This document shows positions 1-5,444 of a stretch of 5,444 bases of DNA, in pieces. Made by a program: the position numbers and the translations under genes. The notes under the pieces are model-generated. The model saw nothing but the letters and a program-made list of their open reading frames with translations. It was not told the origin of the DNA and ran no database searches. The DNA is taken from contig JAEZAR010000136.1 of NCBI GenBank assembly GCA_023430425.1, positions 1-5,444 on the forward strand. The letters are read 5' to 3'. Position 1 is the first letter of the stretch, and the number at the start of each line of letters is the position of its first letter. Source of the DNA: Actinomycetes bacterium (GTDB lineage Bacteria > Actinomycetota > Actinomycetes > Actinomycetales > Cellulomonadaceae).

Positions 1-1
1 C

Positions 2-37
2 GGCGGCGACGCCTGGCGCTGGAGCGCCCGGGCCTGA
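2..37 (+). CDS. 3' end of an upstream gene, possibly acyl-CoA carboxylase epsilon subunit
   Basis: Reading from base 2, the sequence encodes GGDAWRWSARA and then a TGA stop at 35-37; the gene starts outside the window. A C-terminus with a Trp-rich 'DAW-R-S' pattern resembles the end of small actinobacterial acyl-CoA carboxylase epsilon (AccE) subunits, which help the alpha and beta chains assemble. The presence of maf and accA3 downstream fits, since accE and maf are neighbours in mycobacteria. Only 11 residues are visible, so the gene end is reasonably supported but the AccE identity is an inference from the tail pattern and context. Any other short protein tail is possible. Confidence 0.42.
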   Translation, partial: GGDAWRWSARA

Positions 38-105
38 GCCGGCGGCACGCCGACGGTCCCCGTCGCCTCGCGCCGGAATCCCGTCGCGGCGCGACCCGCG
101 GTGCC

Positions 106-110
106 CGAGG
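106..110 (+). promoter_or_regulatory. Ribosome binding site deciding the paiB-like start
   Basis: CGAGG lies 8 bases before the GTG at 119, a normal Shine-Dalgarno distance. It supports starting at 119 rather than at the in-frame GTG at 101, which would place this purine run inside the gene. Starting at 119 also gives the MYIPAHF N-terminus typical of the family. Confidence 0.55.
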
Positions 111-118
111 ATGCGCAG

Positions 119-748
119 GTGTACATCCCCGCCCACTTCGCCGTCGACGACGCCGCCGCCCGCGACCTGCTGGCCCGCGCCGGCGCCGCCCACCTCGTCA
201 CCGCGACCGAGCGCGGTCTCGTCGCCACCCGGCTCCCCTACGTCTGGGCGCCCGAGGTCGGCGCGCACGGCGCGCTGCAGGCCCACGTGGCGCGCACCAA
301 CGACCAGTGGCGCCTGCCGCCCCTCGGCGAGGCGATGGCGATCGTGCACGGGCCCGACGCGTACGTCACGCCGTCGTGGTACGCGGCCAAGGCGGAGCAC
401 GGCCGGGTCGTGCCGACGTGGAACTACGTCACGGCGCACGTGTACGGCCGGCTCGTCGTCCACGACGACGCCGGGTGGCTCGACGACCACGTCCGGCGCC
501 TCACCGAGCGCTTCGAGTCCGGCCGTGCGGACGCGTGGGCGGTCGACGACGCGCCGCCCGCGTTCGTCGCGGGACAGCTGCGGGCCGTCGTCGGGCTGGA
601 GCTCGTGGTCTCCCGGGTGGAGGCGAAGGCGAAGGTGAGCCAGAACCGGTCGACCGCGGACCGGGCAGGCGTCGCGGCGGGGTTCGAGGCCGCCGGCGAC
701 GCCGCGATGGCGGCGGCCGTGCGCTCCGCACCCGGGCGGGACCGCTGA
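119..748 (+). CDS. PaiB-family FMN-binding split-barrel protein
   Basis: This is a 209-residue protein of the PaiB / FMN_bind_2 family, close to the length of Bacillus subtilis PaiB. Visible family signatures are MYIPAHF at the N-terminus, AHVARTN (about 55-61), GPDAYVTPSWY (78-88), VPTWNYVTAHVYG (98-110) and KVSQNRS (172-178). The fold is a flavin-reductase-like split barrel, and no signal peptide or membrane segment is seen, so it should be cytosolic. In B. subtilis, PaiB acts with the acetyltransferase PaiA as a negative regulator of sporulation and degradative-enzyme genes. No DNA-binding motif is visible here, so 'transcriptional regulator' is only the inherited family name; a flavin- or heme-linked role is equally possible. 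An in-frame GTG at 101 would add six residues (MPEDAQ) but lacks family support. It is separated from the next gene by about 100 bp and is probably its own transcription unit. Confidence 0.9.
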   Translation: MYIPAHFAVDDAAARDLLARAGAAHLVTATERGLVATRLPYVWAPEVGAHGALQAHVARTNDQWRLPPLGEAMAIVHGPDAYVTPSWYAAKAEHGRVVPTWNYVTAHVYGRLVVHDDAGWLDDHVRRLTERFESGRADAWAVDDAPPAFVAGQLRAVVGLELVVSRVEAKAKVSQNRSTADRAGVAAGFEAAGDAAMAAAVRSAPGRDR

Positions 749-780
749 CCCGCGCCGCACCGGCCGGCCGGCCCGGTCCC
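738..780 (+). terminator. Possible GC-only hairpin at the 3' end of the paiB-like gene
   Basis: GGGACCG (738-744) and CGGTCCC (774-780) form a perfect 7-bp inverted repeat around the stop codon. The loop contains the 12-base palindrome CCGGCCGGCCGG (760-771), which could fold by itself. There is no T-rich tract, as is common for actinobacterial terminators, but in DNA this GC-rich such pairings also arise by chance. Confidence 0.25.
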
Positions 781-788
781 CTGCGGTT

Positions 789-818
789 CCACGTGCGGAG
801 AGCCCCGGGAGCACGTGG
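789..818. promoter_or_regulatory. CACGTG inverted repeat, candidate operator upstream of the DUF885 gene
   Basis: CCACGTGC (789-796) and GCACGTGG (811-818) form a perfect 8-bp inverted repeat with a 14-base spacer. Each arm contains the palindrome CACGTG, and the two copies start 22 bp apart, about two turns of the helix. The right arm lies where the -35 box of the predicted promoter would be. The layout suits two dimers of a regulator bound on one face of the DNA. The binding protein is unknown to me. An RNA hairpin or chance occurrence are the alternatives; CACGTG also occurs at 284-289 and 437-442 inside the paiB-like gene. Confidence 0.35.
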
Positions 819-839
819 GATCGACGTCGTGCGGGGCCG

Positions 840-845
840 TAAGGT
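840..845 (+). promoter_or_regulatory. Probable -10 element (TAAGGT) for the DUF885-maf-GNAT unit
   Basis: TAAGGT matches the actinobacterial TANNNT -10 pattern and ends 7 bases before the ATG at 853. This would put the transcription start at about 852-853, making the mRNA leaderless or nearly so. No good -35 box is visible; the best candidate (TGGGAT, 816-821) is poor. The same bases contain AAGG (841-844), 8 bases before the ATG, so they could instead be a ribosome binding site on a longer transcript. Confidence 0.42.
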
Positions 846-852
846 CGGGGCC

Positions 853-2562
853 ATGACGCAGCCGTCCCAGCCCACCCGCGTGCCCACCGCCGTCGACGCC
901 GTCGCCGAGCAGTACCTGCAGACGTACTGCCGACTCAACCCGCTCGCCGCGACCGGGATGGGCGTCGACGGGTACGACCACCTCATGACGGACCTGTCCC
1001 CCGCGGGCTGGGAGGCGATGGCCGGCGCCGCACGGGACGTGCTGGCCGAGCTCGAGAGCGGCCACCCCGCCGACGACGTGGACCGCGTCACGATGGCCGC
1101 GATGCGCGAGCGGCTCGGCCTCGAGCTCCAGCTCCACGAGGCGGACGAGCTCACCGGCCAGCTCAACAACATCGCCTCGCCCGTCCAGGAGCTGCGCGAC
1201 GTCTTCGACATCATGCCGACGTCGACGCCCGAGCACTGGGAGAACATCGCCCTGCGCCTGGCCGCGCTGCCCGACGCCGCCGCGGGCGTCGTCGAGTCGC
1301 TCCGCCACGCCGCCTCCCGCGGGCGGGTCGCGCCGGTCCGCCAGGTGCGCGAGTGCATCGCCCAGTCCGAGGAGCTCGCCGGCGACGCCTCCTTCTTCAC
1401 CACGTTCGTCACCGGCCCCGACGTGGACGCCGCGCTCGACGACTCCGCCGCCTGCCAGGCCATCCGCAAGGCGCTCGGCGAGGGCGCCGACGCCGCCCGG
1501 CGCGCTTACGGCGAGCTCGCCGCCTTCCTGCGCGACGACCTCGCGCCCCGGGCCCCCGAGGACGACGCCGCCGGCCGGGACCGCTACCCCCTGTGGTCGC
1601 AGTACTTCCTCGGTGCGCGCGTGGACCTCGAGGAGACCTACGAGTGGGGCCTGGCGGAGCTCGCGCGCGTCGTCGCCGAGCAGGAGGCCGTCGCGGCCGA
1701 GATCGCCGGCCCGGGCGCGAGCGTCGCCGAGGCCGTCGCGGCGCTCGACGCCGACCCCGCGCGCCGCCTGGAGGGCACGGAGGCCCTGCGCGCGTGGATG
1801 CAGGAGACCTCCGACGCCGCGATCGCCGCCCTGGGCGGCGTCCACTTCGACATCCCCGACCCGGTGCTGCGCCTCGAGTGCCGCATCGCCCCGACGCAGA
1901 ACGGCGGCATCTACTACACCGGGCCGTCCGACGACTTCTCCCGACCGGGGCGGATGTGGTGGTCCGTGCCGCCGGACGTCACGACGTTCAACACCTGGCG
2001 CGAGAAGACGACCGTCTACCACGAGGGCGTCCCGGGCCACCACCTCCAGATCGGCCAGGCCGTCTACCTGCGCTCCACGCTCAACGCGTGGCGGCGCCTG
2101 GGCTGCTGGGTGAGCGGCCACGGCGAGGGCTGGGCGCTGTACGCCGAGCGCCTCATGGCCGACCTGGGCTTCCTCGACGACCCCGGCGACCGCCTCGGCA
2201 TGCTCGACGGTCAGCGCATGCGCGCCGCCCGCGTCGTGATCGACCTCGGCGTGCACCTCGGCCTGCCCGCCCCCGCGGAGTGGGGCGGCGGCACCTGGGA
2301 CGCCGACAAGGCGTGGGAGTTCTTCAAGGCCAACGTGAACATGCCCGAGTCGTTCCTGCGGTTCGAGCTCACCCGCTACCTCGGCTGGCCGGGCCAGGCG
2401 CCCGCCTACAAGATCGGCCAGCGGCTGTGGGAGCAGGCCCGCGACGAGTACGTCGCCGGCGACCGCGCCCGCGGTGGGGACGGGGACCTCAAGGCCTTCC
2501 ACGCCCGCGCCCTGGGGCTCGGCTCGGTGGGCCTCGACGTGCTCCGCGACGCGCTGCGGTGA
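853..2562 (+). CDS. DUF885 family protein, putative zinc metallohydrolase
   Basis: This 569-residue protein shows the hallmarks of the DUF885 family (PF05960) at normal full length. The most telling motif is HEGVPGHH (390-397), a stretched HE-x3-GH zinc-site-like motif. It is followed by GHGEGWALYAE (422-432), whose Glu425 or Glu432 could complete a metal site. The C-terminal signature RYLGWPGQAPAYKIG (508-522) is also present. The N-terminal half is mostly alpha-helical and Ala/Glu-rich. There is no signal peptide or membrane segment, so it is predicted to be cytosolic. Family members are often assumed to be peptidases because of these motifs; the substrate is unknown. The ATG at 853 is chosen because the preceding frame runs through the paiB-like gene and because TAAGGT/AAGG sits just upstream; a GTG at 829 is a weaker alternative. 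The gene overlaps maf by 4 bases and probably leads a three-gene operon. Confidence 0.9.
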   Translation: MTQPSQPTRVPTAVDAVAEQYLQTYCRLNPLAATGMGVDGYDHLMTDLSPAGWEAMAGAARDVLAELESGHPADDVDRVTMAAMRERLGLELQLHEADELTGQLNNIASPVQELRDVFDIMPTSTPEHWENIALRLAALPDAAAGVVESLRHAASRGRVAPVRQVRECIAQSEELAGDASFFTTFVTGPDVDAALDDSAACQAIRKALGEGADAARRAYGELAAFLRDDLAPRAPEDDAAGRDRYPLWSQYFLGARVDLEETYEWGLAELARVVAEQEAVAAEIAGPGASVAEAVAALDADPARRLEGTEALRAWMQETSDAAIAALGGVHFDIPDPVLRLECRIAPTQNGGIYYTGPSDDFSRPGRMWWSVPPDVTTFNTWREKTTVYHEGVPGHHLQIGQAVYLRSTLNAWRRLGCWVSGHGEGWALYAERLMADLGFLDDPGDRLGMLDGQRMRAARVVIDLGVHLGLPAPAEWGGGTWDADKAWEFFKANVNMPESFLRFELTRYLGWPGQAPAYKIGQRLWEQARDEYVAGDRARGGDGDLKAFHARALGLGSVGLDVLRDALR

Positions 2563-3227
2563 GGCTGGTCCTCGCCTCGGCGTCGCCCGCGCGACTGGCG
2601 ACGCTGCGCTCGGCCGGGCTCGACCCGGACGTCCGTGTGTCCGGCGTCGACGAGGACGCGGTCCTGGCGGCCGCGCGCGCCCGGCGCGACCCCACGACGG
2701 ATGGTGCCGCGCTCGACGCCGCCGCCGACGTGCTCGTGCTCGCGCGGGCGAAGGCGGAGGCCGTGGCCACCGAGGTGGGCCGCACGCACGCGGCGAGCGC
2801 CGTCGTCGTGCTGGGCTGCGACTCCCTCCTCGAGCTCGACGGAGGCGCCTACGGCAAGCCCGCCGACGCCGCGGAGGCCACCGCCCGCTGGCGCCGCATG
2901 CGTGGGCGCACCGGCGTGCTGCACACGGGGCACTGGCTGGTGGACCTGCGCACGGGCCGCGAGGTGGGACGTACGGCGTCGACGGACGTGCACTTCGCGG
3001 ACCTGTCGGACGCGGAGGTCGACGCGTACGTCGCCACGGGCGAACCGCTCGCCGTCGCCGGGGCCTTCACGGTCGACGGCCTCGGCGGGCCGTTCGTCAC
3101 TGGCATCGAGGGCGACTACCACACGGTGGTGGGGGTGAGCCTGCCGCTGCTCCGTGAGCTCCTCGCCGACCTCGGGGTCGCGATCACGGACCTGTGGGCG
3201 GCTCCCGGCGTCGGGGTCGAGCGATGA
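2559..3227 (+). CDS. maf: Maf-family nucleoside triphosphate pyrophosphatase
   Basis: This 222-residue protein belongs to the Maf / HAM1-like nucleotide pyrophosphatases, which hydrolyse non-canonical, modified or selected normal NTPs to NMP and pyrophosphate. Motifs in order are SASPAR (7-12, phosphate-binding start of the family's SxSPRR motif), RAKA with Lys65, GCDSLLELDG with the probable catalytic Asp88, GKP (99-101), RTGVLHTG (117-124) and the long conserved block GEPLAVAGAFTVDGLGGPF (161-179), then EGDYHTVVG (184-192) and SLPLLREL. The change of the first Arg of SPRR to Ala is also seen as a small residue in the M. tuberculosis Maf as I recall it, so it is probably a lineage trait. Substrate class (dTTP/UTP-like or m7GTP-like) cannot be settled by eye. 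The GTG start overlaps the previous stop as GTGA and has no clear ribosome binding site, which suggests translational coupling. The last 15 or so residues are poorly conserved. Confidence 0.93.
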   Translation: MRLVLASASPARLATLRSAGLDPDVRVSGVDEDAVLAAARARRDPTTDGAALDAAADVLVLARAKAEAVATEVGRTHAASAVVVLGCDSLLELDGGAYGKPADAAEATARWRRMRGRTGVLHTGHWLVDLRTGREVGRTASTDVHFADLSDAEVDAYVATGEPLAVAGAFTVDGLGGPFVTGIEGDYHTVVGVSLPLLRELLADLGVAITDLWAAPGVGVER

Positions 3228-3808
3228 CCGGCACCCCGGCCCAGGGGGCGCTCGCGGGCTTCACGCGACTGCGCACGCCCCGGCTGCTGCTGCGCGGCTT
3301 CGCCCCGGACGACGCCGCCCCGCTCGCGGCCTACCGTTCCGACCCCGACGTCGCGAGGTACCAGGGCTGGGACGCGCCCTACCCGCTCGAGGCCGCCGAG
3401 GAGTTCGTCGCCGGTCTGGGCCGCGCGCGCCCGGGGACGCCGGGCGAGTGGTACCAGGTCGCGATCGAGGAGCGGACGAGCGGGCTGCTCGTCGGTGACC
3501 TGGGGGTCCGCACCGAGGTCGACCCGAGGCTGGTCCGCCTCGGCTTCACGCTCGCCCCGGCCGCCCAGGGGCACGGGTACGCCACCGAGGCGGTGACGGC
3601 GCTCCTGGACCACCTCTTCGCGCACGGCACGCACCGGGTGAGCGCCGACTGCGACCCTCGCAACGTCCGGTCGGCTGCACTGCTGGTGCGGGTGGGGATG
3701 CGCCAGGAGGCCCACCACGTCGCGAGCGGGTGGTGGAAGGGCGAGTGGACCGACGAGGACGTCTACGCGGTCCTCGCCCGGGAGTGGTCGGCGCGCCACA
3801 ACCGCTGA
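3224..3808 (+). CDS. GNAT family N-acetyltransferase, RimJ/RimL-like
   Basis: This 194-residue protein fits the Acetyltransf_3 (RimJ/RimL) branch of the GNAT superfamily, which moves acetyl groups from acetyl-CoA to an amine. The family opening LRTPRLLLRGFAPDDAAPL lies at about 16-34, followed by the sheet segment LLVGDLGVRTE (88-98). The acetyl-CoA pyrophosphate-binding loop QGHGYA (115-120) matches Q/R-x-x-G-x-G/A, and the late helix NVRSAALLVRVGM (147-159) is typical of the CoA site. No signal peptide is seen. Substrate is unknown: RimJ/RimL relatives acetylate ribosomal proteins, antibiotics, amino acids or polyamines. The ATG at 3224 overlaps the maf stop as ATGA, which favours coupled translation; a GGGG run lies 7 bases upstream. 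An in-frame GTG at 3194 would add ten Arg/Gly-rich residues inside maf and is not favoured. Confidence 0.9.
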   Translation: MTGTPAQGALAGFTRLRTPRLLLRGFAPDDAAPLAAYRSDPDVARYQGWDAPYPLEAAEEFVAGLGRARPGTPGEWYQVAIEERTSGLLVGDLGVRTEVDPRLVRLGFTLAPAAQGHGYATEAVTALLDHLFAHGTHRVSADCDPRNVRSAALLVRVGMRQEAHHVASGWWKGEWTDEDVYAVLAREWSARHNR

Positions 3809-3820
3809 CGACGGCGGTTG
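3799..3820 (+). terminator. Hairpin spanning the GNAT stop codon, possible terminator
   Basis: CAACCGC (3799-3805) and GCGGTTG (3814-3820) form a perfect 7-bp stem with an 8-base loop that holds the TGA stop. It contains A-T pairs as well as G-C pairs, so it stands out from the background. No T-run follows, only GTCTT further on. It could end the three-gene transcript before accA3. Confidence 0.35.
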
Positions 3821-3840
3821 GCGGGTCCGGACAGTCTTGG

Positions 3841-3872
3841 CGCGCGCACCGGCGCCGCGCGCGGGCCCGGTG
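3841..3872 (+). repeat. Overlapping alternative hairpins upstream of accA3
   Basis: CGCGCGC (3841-3847) pairs with GCGCGCG (3857-3863) around a 9-base loop. CACCGG (3847-3852) can instead pair with CCGGTG (3867-3872). The two structures share bases and cannot form together. If transcription from the GNAT side reads through, they could act as a terminator or switch; if accA3 is leaderless from 3895 they lie upstream of the transcript and have only a DNA-level role. They may be chance pairings in GC-rich DNA. Confidence 0.22.
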
Positions 3873-3883
3873 GCCGCTGCCGT

Positions 3884-3889
3884 TACGGT
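3884..3889 (+). promoter_or_regulatory. Probable -10 element (TACGGT) for a leaderless accA3 transcript
   Basis: TACGGT fits TANNNT and ends 5 bases before the GTG at 3895. Transcription starting 6-7 bases after the hexamer would begin on or next to the start codon. The only purine-rich run (GAGG, 3890-3893) is 1 base from the GTG, too close to act as a ribosome binding site, which strengthens the leaderless reading. No convincing -35 box is seen around 3861-3867. Confidence 0.45.
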
Positions 3890-3894
3890 GAGGC

Positions 3895-5444
3895 GTGCTC
3901 GCCGCGCCCTCGCCCCGCCCCGCCCTGCGCAAGGTGCTCATCGCCAACCGCGGTGAGATCGCCGTCCGCATCGCGCGGGCCTGCGCCGACGCCGGCGTCA
4001 CCGCCGTCGCCGTCTACGCCGACCCGGACCGGGAGGCGCTGCACGTCCGGCTCGCCGACGAGGCGTACGCCCTCGACGGCGCGCGCGCCGCGGACACCTA
4101 CCTCGACGCCGGCAAGCTCGTCGACGTCGCGCTGCGCTGCGGCGCCGACGCCGTCCACCCCGGGTACGGCTTCCTCGCCGAGAACGCCGACTTCGCCCGC
4201 GCCGTCCTCGACGCGGGCCTGGTCTGGATCGGCCCCCCGCCCGAGGCCATCGAGGCGCTCGGCGACAAGGTGCGCGCGCGGCACATCGCCCAGCGCGTGG
4301 GCGCCCCCCTGGTGCCCGGCACCCCCGAGCCGGTCGCCGACGTCGGCGAGGTCCACACCTTCGTCGCCGAGCACGGCCTGCCGATCGCGATCAAGGCGGC
4401 GTTCGGCGGTGGCGGGCGCGGGCTGAAGGTCGTGCGCGACGCCGGGGAGGTCGACGCCCAGTTCGAGTCCGCCGTCCGCGAGGCCACCGCCGCGTTCGGG
4501 CGCGGGGAGTGCTTCGTCGAGCGCTACCTCGACGCGCCACGCCACGTCGAGACCCAGTGCCTCGCGGACGCCCACGGCACCGTCGTCGTCGTCTCCACGC
4601 GCGACTGCTCCCTCCAGCGCCGGCACCAGAAGCTCGTCGAGGAGGCCCCGGCGCCGTTCCTCACCGCCGACCAGGAGCGCCAGCTCCGCGAGTCGTCGGT
4701 GGCGATCCTGCGCGAGGCCGGGTACGTCGGCGCCGGGACCTGCGAGTTCCTCGTCGGCGCTGACGGGACTGTGTCGTTCCTCGAGGTCAACACCCGGCTC
4801 CAGGTGGAGCACCCGGTGACCGAGGAGGTCACCGGCATCGACCTCGTCCGTGAGCAGCTGCGCCTCGCGGCCGGCGAGGCGCTCGGGTACACGGAGGTCG
4901 CCACCCGGGGCCACTCGATCGAGTTCCGGATCAACGGCGAGGACCCGGCCGCCGGGTTCCTGCCCGCCCCCGGCCGGATCACGCGGCTGCGGTTCCCGGC
5001 CGGCCCGGGCGTGCGCGTCGACAGCGGCGTGGTCGAGGGGGACACGGTCTCGGGCGCCTTCGACTCGATGATCGCCAAGCTCGTCGTCACGGGGGCGACC
5101 CGGCAGCAGGCGATCGAGCGTGCGCGCCGCGCGCTGGCCGAGCTCGAGGTCGCGGGGATCCCTACCGTCGTCCCGTTCCACCGGGCGGTCCTCGCGGAGC
5201 CGGCCTTCGCGCCGCTGGACCCCGCCGAGCCCTTCGCCGTGCACACGCGCTGGATCGAGACCGAGTACGCCGACCGCCTCGCCGGCCTCGCACCGGGAGC
5301 GGCCCGTCCCGCCGCCGACGCCGGCGAGGGCGTCGAGGCGCCGGCACCGACCGAGCGCGTGGTCGTGGAGGTGGGTGGGAAGCGGATCGAGGTGGTCCTG
5401 CCGGCCGGGCTCGGGCTCACGTCGGCGCGCACCCGGACGGGGCT
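3895..5444 (+). CDS. accA3: Acyl-CoA carboxylase alpha subunit, biotin carboxylase part (3' truncated by window)
   Basis: The frame stays open for 516 residues to the window end. It encodes the ATP-dependent biotin carboxylase of an acetyl-/propionyl-CoA carboxylase, which charges biotin with bicarbonate for making malonyl- or methylmalonyl-CoA. The N-terminal domain starts [16 protein letters not shown] (13-28), with [10 protein letters not shown] at 88-97. The ATP-grasp domain has GDK (Lys125), Lys167, the Gly-rich loop GGGGRG (171-176), PRHVETQ (His217), [15 protein letters not shown] (238-252), Glu284, and [16 protein letters not shown] with Glu297, Asn299, Arg301 and Glu305. The C-terminal lobe has [13 protein letters not shown] (Arg345), FDSMIAKL (389-396) and PFHRAV. 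The HTRWIETEY segment (450-458) and the following region resemble mycobacterial AccA3, a chain of about 600 residues, so the biotin-carrier domain with its biotinyl Lys should lie just past the window. An in-frame TGA at 3889-3891 rules out any start before 3892, leaving GTG 3895; GTG 3934 would remove the variable N-terminus only. All catalytic residues seen are intact. Confidence 0.95.
   Translation, partial: MLAAPSPRPALRKVLIANRGEIAVRIARACADAGVTAVAVYADPDREALHVRLADEAYALDGARAADTYLDAGKLVDVALRCGADAVHPGYGFLAENADFARAVLDAGLVWIGPPPEAIEALGDKVRARHIAQRVGAPLVPGTPEPVADVGEVHTFVAEHGLPIAIKAAFGGGGRGLKVVRDAGEVDAQFESAVREATAAFGRGECFVERYLDAPRHVETQCLADAHGTVVVVSTRDCSLQRRHQKLVEEAPAPFLTADQERQLRESSVAILREAGYVGAGTCEFLVGADGTVSFLEVNTRLQVEHPVTEEVTGIDLVREQLRLAAGEALGYTEVATRGHSIEFRINGEDPAAGFLPAPGRITRLRFPAGPGVRVDSGVVEGDTVSGAFDSMIAKLVVTGATRQQAIERARRALAELEVAGIPTVVPFHRAVLAEPAFAPLDPAEPFAVHTRWIETEYADRLAGLAPGAARPAADAGEGVEAPAPTERVVVEVGGKRIEVVLPAGLGLTSARTRTG

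Noticed and set aside
101..118. GTG at 101 as the start of the PaiB-like protein
   Set aside because: The ribosome binding site at 106-110 would fall inside the gene, and family members begin at the MYIP motif, matching the GTG at 119.
760..771. CCGGCCGGCCGG as a special repeat or recombination site
   Set aside because: It is a short low-complexity palindrome of the kind expected by chance in DNA this GC-rich, with no second copy or flanking signature.
307..852. Upstream extension of the DUF885 reading frame into the paiB-like gene, as a possible 751-residue fusion
   Set aside because: The added segment is Arg/Gly-rich out-of-frame translation of the paiB-like gene. The family-like protein begins near the ATG at 853, which has a plausible start signal.
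424..2502. A 692-codon open frame on the minus strand opposite the paiB-like and DUF885 genes
   Set aside because: Its translation is Val/Gly/Ala/Arg-rich low-complexity protein with no recognisable domain. It is the expected shadow of GC-rich third codon positions in two clearly real genes on the other strand.
1353..2558. Long N-terminal extension of the maf frame across the DUF885 gene
   Set aside because: The extension is an Arg/Pro-rich frame shadow. The Maf N-terminal motif (LVLASASPAR) begins immediately at the GTG at 2559.
3194..3223. GTG at 3194 as the GNAT start
   Set aside because: It adds MGGSRRRGRA encoded within the maf coding region and has no family support; the ATGA overlap at 3224 is the more usual operon junction.
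3883..5244. A 453-codon open frame on the minus strand opposite accA3
   Set aside because: It lies entirely antisense to a biotin carboxylase with all its catalytic motifs, and its own translation is compositionally biased with no motif.
1..5444. Search for tRNA, rRNA, CRISPR arrays, IS ends, toxin-antitoxin or phage-defence genes
   Set aside because: No cloverleaf, spaced repeat array, transposase motif, terminal inverted repeat pair or small paired gene set was seen. The space between genes is under about 110 bp everywhere, leaving no room for an unseen system.

Overview
The DNA is very GC-rich, and nearly all codons in the real genes end in G or C. The gene families and their sequence signatures (a long AccA3-type acyl-CoA carboxylase alpha chain, a mycobacterial-style Maf, GTG starts, leaderless-looking promoters) point to a high-GC actinobacterium. 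A Cellulomonas-like member of the Micrococcales is my best guess. That guess comes from pattern recognition, not a database search.

Layout, all on the + strand. Bases 2-37 look like the last codons of an upstream gene, possibly the acyl-CoA carboxylase epsilon subunit. Bases 119-748 encode a PaiB-type FMN-binding split-barrel protein. A gap of about 100 bp follows, holding a weak GC hairpin, a CACGTG inverted repeat and a probable -10 element. Next comes a tight three-gene unit: a DUF885 putative metallohydrolase (853-2562), a Maf nucleotide pyrophosphatase (2559-3227) and a RimJ/RimL-like GNAT acetyltransferase (3224-3808). These three are linked by 4-base GTGA and ATGA stop/start overlaps. 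A gap of 86 bp with hairpins and a second -10-like element leads into accA3 (from 3895). This gene encodes the biotin carboxylase half of an acyl-CoA carboxylase and is cut by the window end before its biotin-carrier domain.

How it fits together. In M. tuberculosis and relatives, maf lies close to accD5, accE5 and accA3. This window looks like a version of that neighbourhood with paiB, the DUF885 gene and the GNAT gene placed among the acc genes. The carboxylase makes malonyl-CoA or methylmalonyl-CoA-type precursors for lipid synthesis. Maf removes non-canonical or modified nucleotides. The other three genes have no proven link to either role. I found no phage, IS, CRISPR, RNA gene or defence system, and most of the window is ordinary chromosomal DNA. 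The most unusual signals are regulatory: two -10-like hexamers of the form TA(A/C)GGT placed so that transcription would begin at or next to the start codon, and a CACGTG dyad just upstream of one of them.
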